From assembly GCA_031271975.1 (NCBI GenBank), contig JAISUR010000027.1, forward strand, positions 1-64,000: a stretch of 64,000 nt of DNA, read 5' to 3'. Both the position numbers and the translations under genes were made by a program. This stretch comes from Propionibacteriaceae bacterium (GTDB taxonomy: Bacteria > Actinomycetota > Actinomycetes > Propionibacteriales > Propionibacteriaceae). The notes beneath the pieces are model-generated. The model was not told the DNA's origin. It made no database searches and saw only the letters and a program-made list of their open reading frames with translations. Positions 9,117-19,001 of the stretch are shown piece by piece. Positions within the stretch are counted from its first letter, which is position 1; the number at the start of each line of letters is the position of its first letter.

Positions 9117-9146
9117 GACGATAGGGTACCAAGCCGGTCCAGCCGG

Positions 9147-10187
9147 TCAGCCGGCGAAATAGCGCAGCAACCCCTGGTAGCACGAATGCAGGTCCGCCAC
9201 CGGGCAGAATTCGTCGTCGGCGTGGGCTTTACCGGGGTCTCCGGGGCCGTAGTTGACCGCCGGCACGCCGCGGGCGGAGAAGCGGGCCACATCCGTCCAG
9301 CCGTATTTCGGGGAGACCTGCCCGCCCACGGCCGCGACGAAGTCCCGCGCGATCTGGCGGTCGAGACCGGGCCGGGCGCCCAGGGCGAAGTCCGTCCAGA
9401 CCGGGGTGTACCCGAGGAACGTCTCGGCGATGAAGCTCTTCACCGACGCCTCGTCGCGGTCGGGAGCGAACCGGTAGTTGATGGAGACCACGCATTTGTC
9501 CGGGATGACGTTGGCGGCGATGCCTCCGGAAATCCCAGTGGCGTTCAAGCCCTCCTTGTAGCGCAGGCCGTCCACGTCCACCTCACGCGGCTTGTAGCGG
9601 TACAGCCGGGCCAGCACGTCGCAGGCGTCGTGGATGGCGTTGTGGCCCAACCAGGCCCGCCCGGAGTGGGCTTTGACGCCCTTGGTTTCGATCTCGAAGC
9701 GGGCGGTGCCCTGGCAGCCGCCCTCGATCTGCGCGGAGGTGGGCTCCATGAGGATCGCCAGGTCACCTGCCAGTTCGCCGTCGAGCCGGCCCAGCCCGTT
9801 CAGCGCCGAGTCGACTTCTTCGTGGTCGTAGAAGATCCAGGTGATGTCCCGGTTCGGGGCGGCCAGTCGCGCGGCCGCCGCCAGCATCACAGCCACGCCA
9901 CCTTTCATGTCGCAGGCGCCGCGCCCGTAGATCCGGTCGCCGTCTCGGCGCGACGGGAGGTTGCCCGCCACCGGCACGGTGTCCAGGTGCCCTGCCACGA
10001 CGACTCTTTCCGGGCGGCCGGTGTCGGTACGGGCGATCACCAGGTCCGCGTCGCGCGACACGCTCAGGTGCGGGAACGGCGTGAGCGCGGCCTGCACGGC
10101 GTCGGCGATCGCGCGCTCGTTCCCGCTGACCGATTCGATGTCCACCAGGTCGCACAGCAGCGCGGTCAGGTCGCCTTCAATGTCCAT
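9147..10187 (-). CDS. dapE: Succinyl-diaminopimelate desuccinylase
   Basis: A 346-residue M20-family dinuclear zinc hydrolase that converts N-succinyl-LL-2,6-diaminopimelate to LL-DAP and succinate in lysine and peptidoglycan synthesis. The metal ligands and catalytic residues are readable: GHLDT (His67, Asp69), ACDMKGG (Asp93), HEEV (general base and ligand, 122-124), MEPT (Glu148) and a late GKAHADDEF histidine. The length fits actinobacterial DapE. Nearby dapD and dapC provide the two preceding steps, so the succinylase branch of the pathway is used. The start ATG is 8 bases after the HD-domain gene's stop. Confidence 0.93.
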   Translation of the reverse strand: MDIEGDLTALLCDLVDIESVSGNERAIADAVQAALTPFPHLSVSRDADLVIARTDTGRPERVVVAGHLDTVPVAGNLPSRRDGDRIYGRGACDMKGGVAVMLAAAARLAAPNRDITWIFYDHEEVDSALNGLGRLDGELAGDLAILMEPTSAQIEGGCQGTARFEIETKGVKAHSGRAWLGHNAIHDACDVLARLYRYKPREVDVDGLRYKEGLNATGISGGIAANVIPDKCVVSINYRFAPDRDEASVKSFIAETFLGYTPVWTDFALGARPGLDRQIARDFVAAVGGQVSPKYGWTDVARFSARGVPAVNYGPGDPGKAHADDEFCPVADLHSCYQGLLRYFAG

Positions 10188-10195
10188 GTCGTCCT

Positions 10196-10669
10196 CTAGC
10201 TGGCAGGGGCTGGATCTGCGGGGGCGGCGTCGTCCAACAGCGACCGCATCAATTCATACTTGGCCCGCAGCCGGTCGTTGTCTTTCGCCGAAAGCTTGCC
10301 CAGGCGGTCCGGATCGGTGTTGTCCGCCAGGTCGGCGCGTTTCACCTGCACCGCCAGCGGGTCGGCGGCGACGCGTTTGGCGTAGTCATCAAGGCGTTCG
10401 CCGCAGCGGTGAGTGACCGCGCGCACGGCGGCGACAACTTCTTCGGGGATGCCCGCGACGCGCAGATCTTCAGGCGTCAAGTCGGTGTCTTCCAGCACGT
10501 CATGCAGCCACGCGGCGGCGACAGCCTCGTCCGAACCGCCCGCCGCGGCCACCAATTCGGCGACCCGGCGGGGATGCTCGATGTAGGGCAAGCCTGCTTT
10601 GTCCACCTGGTCCCGGTGGGCCGTCACGGCGATTCCCTGCGCCACTGCGACAATTCGGGTGCTTCCCAC
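10196..10669 (-). CDS. HD-domain phosphohydrolase (RelA/SpoT-HD-like)
   Basis: About 157 residues with the metal-binding HD signature in [10 protein letters not shown] and the pattern [15 protein letters not shown], resembling the hydrolase domain of (p)ppGpp hydrolases and small alarmone hydrolases. No synthetase or TGS domain is attached. The start is uncertain. A GTG at 10669 gives the usual N-terminus with little intergenic overlap, but no strong ribosome-binding site precedes it. A much longer upstream frame runs antisense through dapD and is not used. It probably forms a unit with dapE, 8 bases downstream. Substrate unknown. Confidence 0.75.
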   Translation of the reverse strand: MGSTRIVAVAQGIAVTAHRDQVDKAGLPYIEHPRRVAELVAAAGGSDEAVAAAWLHDVLEDTDLTPEDLRVAGIPEEVVAAVRAVTHRCGERLDDYAKRVAADPLAVQVKRADLADNTDPDRLGKLSAKDNDRLRAKYELMRSLLDDAAPADPAPAS

Positions 10670-10705
10670 ACGATGAGGATAGCCGGTAAAGATAGGGTTG
10701 TGGTC

Positions 10706-11599
10706 ATGACGCGGACAGCAACTGGATGGGGATTGATTTCCACGCACGCATCGGGCCAAGTCTTGGACGCCTGGTTCCCGGCCCCGGCGTTGGGCGCCGA
10801 TCCGGGCCCGAAGCCCGATCTGCCCGACGGCTCCGACGCCGCGCGCCAGGTGACCACCAGGGTGGAACTGGTCCAAGCTGACCTCGACACTCCCCCGGCC
10901 AGCGTCCCCGACGCGTACTTGCGGCTGCATTTGCTTTCCACCCGGCTGTGCGCGCCGCGGACGGTCAATTTGGAGGGGATTTTCGCGATCCTGAACAACG
11001 TGGTGTGGACTTCCGCCGGCCCTTGCGCCGTCGACGGCTTCGAGCAGGTCCGCGCCAAGCTGCGCCCAACCGTCTTCGGCGTGGACAAGTTCCCCCGCAT
11101 GGTCGACTACGTGATCCCTTCCGGTGTCCGCATCGCCGACGCCGACCGCGTCCGGTTGGGCGCGCACTTGGCGGCCGGCACTACTGTCATGCACGAGGGC
11201 TTCGTCAATTTCAACGCGGGCACGCTCGGCACGTCGATGATCGAGGGCCGCGTCTCGGCGGGGGTGGTCGTCGGCGACGGCACAGATGTGGGCGGCGGGG
11301 CGTCCATTATGGGCACGCTGTCCGGCGGCGGCCAAGAGCAGATCACGATTGGCCAGCGGTGCCTGCTGGGCGCCGAATCCGGCATCGGCATCTCGCTCGG
11401 CGACGATTGCGTCGTGGAGGCCGGGCTGTATGTGACCGCGGGCACGAAGGTGACACTGGCAGACGGGACCGTGGTCAAGGCCGCGGAGCTTTCCGGCAAA
11501 CCGGGCCTGCTGTATCTGCGGGATTCCACCAACGGGCGGGTGCTCGCCAAGGAGCGCAAGAACACCGTCGAGTTGAACTCGGTGCTACACAGTAACTGA
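10706..11599 (+). CDS. dapD: 2,3,4,5-tetrahydropyridine-2,6-dicarboxylate N-succinyltransferase
   Basis: A 297-residue DapD of the actinobacterial type, transferring succinyl from succinyl-CoA to tetrahydrodipicolinate. The N-terminal alpha/beta region ends near [16 protein letters not shown] left-handed beta-helix of hexapeptide repeats follows ([38 protein letters not shown]). The conserved [12 protein letters not shown] segment joins the two. The ATG at 10706 gives the usual length; the longer frame back to 10409 is antisense to the HD gene. It is divergent from the HD-domain and dapE unit with about 36 bases between starts, so the promoters must overlap the coding ends. Confidence 0.93.
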   Translation: MTRTATGWGLISTHASGQVLDAWFPAPALGADPGPKPDLPDGSDAARQVTTRVELVQADLDTPPASVPDAYLRLHLLSTRLCAPRTVNLEGIFAILNNVVWTSAGPCAVDGFEQVRAKLRPTVFGVDKFPRMVDYVIPSGVRIADADRVRLGAHLAAGTTVMHEGFVNFNAGTLGTSMIEGRVSAGVVVGDGTDVGGGASIMGTLSGGGQEQITIGQRCLLGAESGIGISLGDDCVVEAGLYVTAGTKVTLADGTVVKAAELSGKPGLLYLRDSTNGRVLAKERKNTVELNSVLHSN

Positions 11600-11644
11600 T
11601 GGGAATTTCAGCTTTGGAGTGCGAGCGGGCGGCGGGTGGCGGCT

Positions 11645-12481
11645 ATGCCTAGGCCGATTCGCTGGCTGCTGATCGCGATCTTGGTGGCTGGCTTGGGCGC
11701 GGGCGGGATCGCGGCATATGAGCTGCTGACCGCCCAGCCGCTGCCGATCTCGGAGCGCTGCGAGGCCACGGTGGGCAGCTACACCACCACTGTCGACGTG
11801 GAGCAGGCTCAGAACGCAGCCCTGATCGCCGGCATGTCCATCAAACGCGGGCTGATCCCGCGCGCCGCCTCCATCGCCCTGGCGACGGCCTACCAGGAGT
11901 CGAAGATCCGCAACCTCGACTACGGGCACGCGGACTCCATCGGGCTGTTCCAACAACGGCCCTCCAAAGGTTGGGGCACCATCGAGGAAATCATGGACCC
12001 GTGGTATTCGACCAAACAGTTCTACAAGACGATGGAAAAGGTCAAGAACTGGCAGACCCGCGACATCAACGACGTGGCGCAAGCCGTGCAGCGCTCCGCC
12101 TTCCCCGAGGCCTACCGGCAACACGAGTCCAACGCCCGCACGCTGGCCAGCTCGCTGACTGGCGAGACCCCGGCGTCGTTCAGTTGCGCCATCACGCCCG
12201 GCGATGCGGACGCCAAGTCGCTCAAGTCGTTCTACACGAAGACTTACGGCAAAGAGGCCATCAAGGTGGAAACCACCGACACTGGGCTGCTGGTCACCGC
12301 CCAAGACACCCAGACGGCTTGGTCCGTGGCCGAAGCCGCCGTGGCCAACGCCAAACGCTACGGCGTGGCGAAAGTCCAAGTGGACGGCCAAAGTTGGGCA
12401 CCGGCCAACTGGGAAGTCCCCCAATGGCAAGTAGACCCGACCGCCCCCGAAGGTGTGACCATCACGCTGGTGGCCGACTAG
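11645..12481 (+). CDS. Membrane-anchored lysozyme-like protein
   Basis: About 278 residues. There is one N-terminal membrane helix (IRWLLIAILVAGLGAGGIAA), then an exported domain with AYQESKIRNLDYG and SIGLFQQRPSKGWGT, which resembles the catalytic-Glu region of lytic transglycosylase/lysozyme folds. Actinobacterial homologues are often labelled 'heavy metal transporter' in databases, a name nothing here supports. A cell-wall hydrolase or wall-binding role is inferred. The glutamate of QES would be the candidate catalytic residue. The start may be GTG at 11636 or ATG at 11645, and neither has a strong ribosome-binding site. It follows dapD by about 45 bases and may be cotranscribed. Confidence 0.78.
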   Translation: MPRPIRWLLIAILVAGLGAGGIAAYELLTAQPLPISERCEATVGSYTTTVDVEQAQNAALIAGMSIKRGLIPRAASIALATAYQESKIRNLDYGHADSIGLFQQRPSKGWGTIEEIMDPWYSTKQFYKTMEKVKNWQTRDINDVAQAVQRSAFPEAYRQHESNARTLASSLTGETPASFSCAITPGDADAKSLKSFYTKTYGKEAIKVETTDTGLLVTAQDTQTAWSVAEAAVANAKRYGVAKVQVDGQSWAPANWEVPQWQVDPTAPEGVTITLVAD

Positions 12482-12549
12482 CCGCTGCGCGTCGGAATCC
12501 CGAAACCGATCCCAGCAGCTTGCGATTCACGGCCTCCACGACATGGCTG

Positions 12550-13644
12550 TCACTGCAAACGGGCGCAGGCGGCCTGAATACGCTCGTCGGTGGCGGTCAG
12601 GGCGACTCGGACGTGGTTCGCCCCTTTGGGGCCGTAGAAGTCGCCGGGGGCGACCAGGATGCCGCGGGCGGCGAGCCAATCGACCGTATCGCGGCAGTTC
12701 TCGCCACGGGTGGCCCACAGGTATAGCGAGCCCTGCGAATGGTCGATGGTGAAACCGGCGGCCTCCAGCGCGGGACGCAGCAGTTTGCGGCGCGCCAGAT
12801 AGCGCTCGCGCTGCTCCAGGGCGTGGGCATCGTCGGCCAGCAGGGCCACCATCGCTGCCTGCACCGGGGCGGGCACCATCATGCCGGCGTGTTTGCGCAA
12901 CTCCAGCAGGTCGGAGAGCGCCGCGGCGTCGCCCGCGATGAAGCCCGCACGGTATCCGGCTATGTTGGAGCGCTTGGACAGCGAGAACGCCGCTACGAGG
13001 CCCTGCAGCGAACCGGAGTTGATGTCCGGGTCGAGGACCGACACCGGCTCGGCGTCCCAGCCGAACTCCCCATAGCATTCGTCCGAGGCCAATAGGGCCC
13101 CGCAGCTGCGGGCGGCGGCCACCCATGCGCGGGTCTCATCCGCCGTCAGGATGCGGCCGTGCGGATTGGCGGGCGAGTTGATCCACATCAGCTTGGGCCG
13201 CGCCGCCGCGGCGGCTGCGGGATCGTCGCAGGGCAGCACCTCGGCCCCGGCCAGGCGTGCGCCCACGTCGTAAGTCGGATAGGCCAACTCCGGGATCACG
13301 ACCACATCGCCGGGCCCCAGGCCCAGCAGCGTCGGCAACCAGGCGACCAGCTCTTTCGAGCCGATGGTCGGCTGCACGTTCGGGTCGTCGAGTTCAACCG
13401 AATGCCAGCGCCGCCGCAAATACCCGGCGATGGCGGCGCGCACCTGCGGCGTGCCCCAAACCGTCGGATAGCCAGGCGCGTTAGCGGCTTCGCGCAGGGT
13501 CTGCTGGGCGATCGCCGGTGTCGGGTCAACCGGGGTGCCGACGGACAGGTCGGCGATGCCGCCCGGATGCGCGGACGCCAGCGCTTTGGCGGACGCCAAA
13601 GAGTCCCAGGGAAACGCTGGGACTCGTGCCAGGAGCGGATTCAC
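12550..13644 (-). CDS. dapC: Succinyldiaminopimelate transaminase
   Basis: A 364-residue fold-type I PLP aminotransferase. SLSKRSNIAGYRAGF holds the Schiff-base lysine (Lys224) and the phosphate-binding arginine. NSPANPHG (156-163) and SDEC-Y (187-191) are the PLP-contact motifs. It overlaps the ferredoxin gene by 4 bases, an arrangement that marks actinobacterial DapC (N-succinyl-2-amino-6-ketopimelate plus Glu gives succinyl-DAP). With dapD and dapE nearby, the assignment is strong even though aminotransferase specificity is hard to read from sequence alone. Confidence 0.88.
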   Translation of the reverse strand: MNPLLARVPAFPWDSLASAKALASAHPGGIADLSVGTPVDPTPAIAQQTLREAANAPGYPTVWGTPQVRAAIAGYLRRRWHSVELDDPNVQPTIGSKELVAWLPTLLGLGPGDVVVIPELAYPTYDVGARLAGAEVLPCDDPAAAAAARPKLMWINSPANPHGRILTADETRAWVAAARSCGALLASDECYGEFGWDAEPVSVLDPDINSGSLQGLVAAFSLSKRSNIAGYRAGFIAGDAAALSDLLELRKHAGMMVPAPVQAAMVALLADDAHALEQRERYLARRKLLRPALEAAGFTIDHSQGSLYLWATRGENCRDTVDWLAARGILVAPGDFYGPKGANHVRVALTATDERIQAACARLQ

Positions 13645-13958
13645 CCCTGCGGCGGGAGCGCGGTTACAAACGGCGGGTCAAAATCAGCCGGGCCTTGGCG
13701 GGCGGCGCCGCCCGGCGAACCGATCTCGGCGAAAAAGTCCGCGTTGGCGGCGATGAACGGCTCCTGGTCGGCGGGCACGTCGTCGGCATAGAAGATCGCC
13801 TCCGTGGGGCACACGGGCTCGCAAGCGCCGCAGTCCACGCACTCATCAGGATGGATGTAAAGGCTCCGCACACCTTCGTAGATACAGTCGACAGGGCATT
13901 CTTCAACGCACGCCTTGTCCTTCACGTCCACGCAAGGCTGGGTGATCACGTAAGTCAT
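13641..13958 (-). CDS. fdxA: 7Fe-type ferredoxin
   Basis: A 105-residue soluble electron carrier. The first cysteine set (Cys9, 17, 21, 25) and second set (Cys40, 43, 46, 50, in CVDCGACEPVCP) fit a ferredoxin with a 3Fe-4S and a 4Fe-4S cluster. The C-terminal 45 residues are the usual actinobacterial extension (ADQEPFIAANADFF). It is the first gene of the fdxA-dapC pair and lies about 30 bases downstream of the nuoN stop on the same strand. Transcription may therefore run on from the nuo operon. The electron partner is not known. Confidence 0.93.
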   Translation of the reverse strand: MTYVITQPCVDVKDKACVEECPVDCIYEGVRSLYIHPDECVDCGACEPVCPTEAIFYADDVPADQEPFIAANADFFAEIGSPGGAARQGPADFDPPFVTALPPQG

Positions 13959-13986
13959 GCCACCAGCCTACGCCAACCCGCGGGCC

Positions 13987-15576
13987 TCACTTGACGAAGA
14001 CTTGCGCCTGGGCGATCAAATCCATCAATTGCGCCGGGAAGAGCCCCAGCCACAGCGTGCCGATGGCCCCCAGCGAGATCGGCAGCCACGTCAGCATGGA
14101 CGCTTGACCCAACTGCACGCCTTCGGCCGGCTCTCCGAAGAACATCGCGACGATCACCTTGATGTAGACGTAGGCGGCCACCAGCGAGAAGCCGATGCCC
14201 GTGATCGCCAGCCACCAGAAGCCGCCCTGCCAAGCCGCCGCGAACACCGCCCACTTGCCGATGAAGCCGGCCGTCAGCGGGATGCCCGCGAAGCTGAGCA
14301 GCAGCAGCGAGAAGATGCCCGCCAGCAGCGGATTCGACTTGCCCAGCCCGGACCACTTCGCCAAGTCCGTCGCCTCGCCACCCGACGTGTCGCGCAGCGT
14401 GGTGATGATTGCGAAGGCCGGGATCGTGGCGAAACCGTAGGCCACCAGGTAGTAGAAGATCGCGCCCAGCGAGTTCAACTGCCCTTCCGGGACGAACTGG
14501 TACGCACCCACGACAGCGGTCAACAGGAAGCCCGCGTGCGAAATCGCCGAGTAGGCGAGCAGTCGCTTGAGATCCGTCTGGCTCAACGCCAAGATGACGC
14601 CCACGGCCATAGTCGCGATGGCCAGGACCGCGAACACCGGCTGCCAACTCCAGCGTTCGCCGCCGAGGGCCACGAAGAACACCCGCGCCAAACCGGCCGC
14701 GGCGGCCAGCTTGGTGCAGATCGCCATGAAACCGGTGACCGGCGTCGGAGCGCCGGCGTAGACGTCGGGCACCCAACTCTGGAACGGCACCACACCCATC
14801 TTGAACAGCAGCCCGACGGCCATCAGGCCCAGCCCCGCCAACAGGATGCCGCGGTTCATCTCGGAAGTCGCCAGCGACGTGTCGATCACGGCGAAGTCGA
14901 ACGAGCCCGAATAGCCGTACAGCAGGGCCATGCCGAACAGGAAGAACGCCGAGGCGAACGACCCCAGCAGGAAGTACTTCAGCGCGGCCTCTTGGCTGAA
15001 CAGACGGCGGCGCCGACCCATGCCCGACAGCAAGTACAGCGGCAGCGACATGACTTCCAACGCGACAAACATCGTCAACAAGTCGCCGGCGGAACCGAAG
15101 ACCATCATGCCGGTCAGCGAGAACAGCGCCAGCGGGAAAACCTCCGTGTGCTCGCGCTTGGCCGCGATCGCATCGGCTTCGGCCTGGCTGCCCGGGATCG
15201 CCGAAACGGACGCGGCAAACGCCGTGGCGCCCGTCATGGCGCGCTCGCCGAAAACGGCCACCGCCAGCGCGCCGAAGACCAACAGCGCGCCCCAGAACAG
15301 GTATGAAGGCGGGTCGAAAACCAGCGCGCCCATGGCCAGCTTGGCGCCGGTCACCGCTTGGGGTGCGCCCGAGGCGGAAACAGCGGCTGCGCTCCAGTTC
15401 CACACCAGCAGCGCGAAACCGCCCAGCAAGCCGATCTCGGCCAGCGCCAACTGCGCGTAGTAGCGCGGCTTCTGCGGCAGGAAGGCCTCGGCCAGCACGC
15501 CCAGGCAGGCTGCCGCGAGCACGGCCAGCACCGGCGATAGGGCGAACCACTCAAATGTCGGATCAGCGATGTTCAT
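13987..15576 (-). CDS. nuoN: NADH-quinone oxidoreductase subunit N
   Basis: A 529-residue polytopic membrane subunit, one of three antiporter-like proton channels of complex I. About 14 helices are visible, with the proton-antiporter core (PVTGFMAICTKLAAAAGLAR, LLAYSAISHAGFLL). The invariant lysines of antiporter-type subunits are present in FKMG and ICTK. It is the last gene of the nuo operon, one base after the nuoM stop, with GGAGGGC ahead of the ATG. Confidence 0.96.
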   Translation of the reverse strand: MNIADPTFEWFALSPVLAVLAAACLGVLAEAFLPQKPRYYAQLALAEIGLLGGFALLVWNWSAAAVSASGAPQAVTGAKLAMGALVFDPPSYLFWGALLVFGALAVAVFGERAMTGATAFAASVSAIPGSQAEADAIAAKREHTEVFPLALFSLTGMMVFGSAGDLLTMFVALEVMSLPLYLLSGMGRRRRLFSQEAALKYFLLGSFASAFFLFGMALLYGYSGSFDFAVIDTSLATSEMNRGILLAGLGLMAVGLLFKMGVVPFQSWVPDVYAGAPTPVTGFMAICTKLAAAAGLARVFFVALGGERWSWQPVFAVLAIATMAVGVILALSQTDLKRLLAYSAISHAGFLLTAVVGAYQFVPEGQLNSLGAIFYYLVAYGFATIPAFAIITTLRDTSGGEATDLAKWSGLGKSNPLLAGIFSLLLLSFAGIPLTAGFIGKWAVFAAAWQGGFWWLAITGIGFSLVAAYVYIKVIVAMFFGEPAEGVQLGQASMLTWLPISLGAIGTLWLGLFPAQLMDLIAQAQVFVK

Positions 15577-15577
15577 G

Positions 15578-17080
15578 TCAGCCCTCCGCTCCGAACTCGG
15601 GTTGGTGATCGGTTACCCCAGCCACTTGCATCACCGCTTGGGTGGCGTTGGCTGTCGGCTCGATCACGCCCAGCGCGATGTTCGGCAGGAAGCCGAGCAC
15701 CAGCATCAAGGCGACCAGCCCTCCGGAAACCACGCGTTCGCGCAGCGTCAGGTCGCTCAGGCCGGCCACTTCACCGGCCACCGGGCCGGTCATCGTGCGC
15801 TGGTACATCAGCAGTATGTAGACCGCCGCCAGCACCGTGCCCAGCGCGGCGACAGCGCCCACCCACGGGATGCGCGACCAAGCCGCCGACATCACCATGA
15901 ACTCGGACACGAAGCTCGACATGCCCGGCAACGCCAGGGAGGACAGGCCCGCCAGCAGCAGCACGCCGGCCAGCACCGGGGCCACCTTCTGGACGCCGCC
16001 GTAGTCGGCCACCCGTGCCGAGCCGCGCCGCGAGATCAGGAAACCCAGCACCAAGAACAGCGCGCCCGTCGAGAAGCCGTGGTTGACCATGTAGAAAATC
16101 GCCCCCGATGTGCCCGCGGTCGTGAAGGAGTAGATGCCCAACACCATGAAGCCGAAGTGGCTCACCGACGTGTAGGCGACCAACCGCAGCAGGTTCGGGC
16201 TGCCGATCGCGGCCAGTGCGCCGTAGACGATCGAGATCAACGCCAAGGCGATCATGACCGGCGCCGCGATCTGGCTTTCCACCGGGAATAGCGCGACGCA
16301 GATCTTGATCATGCCGAAGGTGCCGATCTTGTCCAACACACCGACCATCAGCACGGACGTTCCCGGGGTGGCTTCCTCGGCGGCGGTTGGCAGCCAAGTG
16401 TGCACCGGGACCATCGGGGCCTTCAAGATGAAGGCGATCAGGAAGCAGATCATCAGCAGCCAGCCGTATTCCGAGCCGTCCGGCAGCGCGATCAAATCGG
16501 AGATGAGATACGAAGGCGCGCCTTGGGATGCGGACCAGGAGTAGACACCGATCACCGAGACCAGCATGATAAGGCCGCCCGCCAGGCCGAACAGCAGGAA
16601 CTTCACTGCCGCGTAGCCGCGCCGCGCCCCGCCGAAACCGCCGATCAGGAAGTACATCGGGATCAGCGTGGCCTCGAACAGCAGGTAGAACAGCAGCACG
16701 TCGTTGGCCATGAAAACGAACAGGCACAGGCCTTCCAACAGCAGGATCAGGCCCACGAAAGCCCGCGCCGACCAACGGCCGATCTTCTTCGGAACGCCCC
16801 ACTCGGCGACCAGTACGGCGGGAGTCAGGATCGCGGTGAGCACCACCATCACCAGCCCCATGCCGTCCAGGCCCAGCGCCCAATACGCGCCGAAAGCGGG
16901 AATCCAGGGGACCGTTATCACCAACGACTCCCCCGCCAGATACGCGTAGACCACATACCCCGCGAAGGCCAGCGTCGCCACGGAGACGGCCAAGCCAACT
17001 TGACGTGCCTGTTTGCCCAGTGGGGCGCACATGGCCAGCGCGCCGAGGATCGGGATCAAGCCCAAGATTGTGAGCAACAT
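15578..17080 (-). CDS. nuoM: NADH-quinone oxidoreductase subunit M
   Basis: A 500-residue antiporter-like membrane subunit of complex I. Typical features are LLFYLLFEATLIPMYFLIGG (the helix-5 glutamate), KAPMVPVHTWLP (the helix-7/8 lysine and histidine) and a second KIGTFGMIKIC segment. About 14 membrane helices, normal length. GGAGGGAAAGAC before the ATG at 17080 is a strong ribosome-binding site, 12 bases after the nuoL stop. Confidence 0.96.
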   Translation of the reverse strand: MLLTILGLIPILGALAMCAPLGKQARQVGLAVSVATLAFAGYVVYAYLAGESLVITVPWIPAFGAYWALGLDGMGLVMVVLTAILTPAVLVAEWGVPKKIGRWSARAFVGLILLLEGLCLFVFMANDVLLFYLLFEATLIPMYFLIGGFGGARRGYAAVKFLLFGLAGGLIMLVSVIGVYSWSASQGAPSYLISDLIALPDGSEYGWLLMICFLIAFILKAPMVPVHTWLPTAAEEATPGTSVLMVGVLDKIGTFGMIKICVALFPVESQIAAPVMIALALISIVYGALAAIGSPNLLRLVAYTSVSHFGFMVLGIYSFTTAGTSGAIFYMVNHGFSTGALFLVLGFLISRRGSARVADYGGVQKVAPVLAGVLLLAGLSSLALPGMSSFVSEFMVMSAAWSRIPWVGAVAALGTVLAAVYILLMYQRTMTGPVAGEVAGLSDLTLRERVVSGGLVALMLVLGFLPNIALGVIEPTANATQAVMQVAGVTDHQPEFGAEG

Positions 17081-17092
17081 GTCTTTCCCTCC

Positions 17093-18988
17093 TCAGCCCA
17101 GCTGTCCGACGATTACCAGCACGCCGACGAGGAACACCCCGACGGCCATGAACAGCGCATACGAGCGCACTTGCCCGGTCTGCACTTTGCGCCCGACCCG
17201 CGATAGCTCCAGGAAGCCCGTAGCCAACCCGTCGACGCCGCGGTCGATGATCCAGGTGTCGTTGGCGACCGTGGTGTCCGCCAGCAGCATCGTCGGCTTG
17301 ACGGCCAGCGCGGAGTTGACGGCGTCCCCGAAGACGTCGTTGCGCCCCGCGATGACCAGCGGATTCGAGGTGTCCGGAACTTCCTTCGGGACGGGCTTCT
17401 TGCCGAACAGTTGCCAGCCGAGGAACACGCCCGCAGCGATGACCACCAACGTGACCAGGCCGACCGGCGTGGGCAGCCACTCGGCCTCATGCTCGGCCAC
17501 GCCCAAGCCCGGATTGAGCCACCCGGAGATCCAGCCGTTCATCAGGAAGCCGGCGATCACCGAGAACGCCGCCAGGATCATCAGCGGCACCGTCATGGTC
17601 AGCGGCGACTCGTGCGGATGGATGTCCTTCTCCCAGCGGGCCTCGCCGAAGTAGGTCATCAGCATCAGGCGGGTCATGTAGAACGCCGTGACCCCCGCGC
17701 CCAGGATGGCGATTATCCCGAATGCCGGGCCGTGCTCGAATGCCGCCTCGATGATGTGGTCCTTGGAGAAGTAGCCCGCGAAGCCGGGGAATCCGATGAT
17801 GGCCAAATAGCCCATCGCAAACGTCCAGAAAGTAATCGGGATGGCCTTGCGCAAGGCGCCGAAGTTCCGCATGTTCACGTCGTCGCCCATGGCGTGCATC
17901 ACCGAACCGGCGCCGAGGAACATGTTGGCCTTGAAGAAACCGTGCGTCAGCAGGTGGAAGATCGCAAACGCCCAGCCAGCCGGGCCGATGCCCGCGGCCA
18001 GCATCATGTAGCCGATCTGGCTCATGGTGGAGCCGGCCAGCACCTTCTTGATGTCGTCCTTCGAACAGCCGATCCAAGCCCCGACAAGCAGCGTCACCGC
18101 GCCGACGACGCAAACGGCCAGCGCGGCGGCCTCAGTTTCGGCGTAGATGGCGTGCGAGCGGACGACCAGGTACACGCCCGCGGTCACCATCGTGGCGGCG
18201 TGGATGAGCGCGGAGACCGGGGTGGGGCCTTCCATAGCGTCCAGCAGCCACGCCTGCAACGGCACCTGCGCGGACTTGCCGCACGCACCCAGCAACAGGA
18301 AGAAGCCGATCGCCGTCACCCATCCCCAGGGGAGTTTGGCCGCCGCGGCGTTCACGTCCGCGAACGACGAAGAGCCGATCAGCGCCAGCATGGTGAACAC
18401 CGACATGGTCATTCCCAGGTCGCCGACGCGGTTCATCACGAAGGCCTTCTTGGCGGCGGCCGCGGCCGAAGGCTTGTGCTGCCAGAAGCCGATCAGCAGG
18501 TAGGACGCCAAGCCGACGCCCTCCCAGCCGACGAACAAGACCAGGTAGTTGTCGGACAACACCAAGATCAGCATCGCGGCCACGAACAGGTTCAAGAAGG
18601 CGAAGAAACGCCGCTTGCGCTCGTCGTGGGCCATATAGCCCACCGAATAGATGTGGATGACCGAGCCCACGCCGGTGATCAGCAACGCGAACAGGATCGA
18701 CAGCGGGTCGATCAGCAACGCGGCGTCGATGTGCCAAGTGGGCGTCGTTATCCAGGTGAACAGCGGCACGGTCACTTCGCGGGCGCTCTCCGCGCTGGCC
18801 AGCAACTGGCCGAAACAGGCGACGGCCACGGCGAACGACGCCAGCGCGGCCAGCACCCCCAGCCAATGCCCCCAAGCGTCGGCGGCCTTCCCGAGCAGCA
18901 GCAGCAGCGCCGCGCTGACAGCCGGCACCGCGATCATCAACCACGCGTAGCTGATCGCGCCAGCGGCCATGGTTTCCAGAAGAATCAT
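17093..18988 (-). CDS. nuoL: NADH-quinone oxidoreductase subunit L
   Basis: A 631-residue antiporter-like subunit of complex I, the most distal proton channel, which carries the long lateral helix near its C-terminus. Motifs include VGWEGVGLASYLLIGFW, KSAQVPLQAWLLDAMEGPTP and LIHAATMVTAGVYL. The length fits the family (about 610-640). GGAGGGCGAGG precedes the ATG at 18988. It lies 13 bases after nuoK. Confidence 0.97.
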   Translation of the reverse strand: MILLETMAAGAISYAWLMIAVPAVSAALLLLLGKAADAWGHWLGVLAALASFAVAVACFGQLLASAESAREVTVPLFTWITTPTWHIDAALLIDPLSILFALLITGVGSVIHIYSVGYMAHDERKRRFFAFLNLFVAAMLILVLSDNYLVLFVGWEGVGLASYLLIGFWQHKPSAAAAAKKAFVMNRVGDLGMTMSVFTMLALIGSSSFADVNAAAAKLPWGWVTAIGFFLLLGACGKSAQVPLQAWLLDAMEGPTPVSALIHAATMVTAGVYLVVRSHAIYAETEAAALAVCVVGAVTLLVGAWIGCSKDDIKKVLAGSTMSQIGYMMLAAGIGPAGWAFAIFHLLTHGFFKANMFLGAGSVMHAMGDDVNMRNFGALRKAIPITFWTFAMGYLAIIGFPGFAGYFSKDHIIEAAFEHGPAFGIIAILGAGVTAFYMTRLMLMTYFGEARWEKDIHPHESPLTMTVPLMILAAFSVIAGFLMNGWISGWLNPGLGVAEHEAEWLPTPVGLVTLVVIAAGVFLGWQLFGKKPVPKEVPDTSNPLVIAGRNDVFGDAVNSALAVKPTMLLADTTVANDTWIIDRGVDGLATGFLELSRVGRKVQTGQVRSYALFMAVGVFLVGVLVIVGQLG

Positions 18989-19001
18989 CCTCGCCCTCCG
19001 C

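Noticed and set aside
10670-11335. N-terminal extension of the HD-domain protein
   Set aside because: It would run antisense through dapD, which is a complete gene with clear family features.
13955-15550. Long alternative frames over nuoN, nuoM and nuoL on both strands
   Set aside because: They overlap complete, well-recognised nuo genes, show no similarity to known proteins and have low-complexity Arg/Gly/Ala composition.
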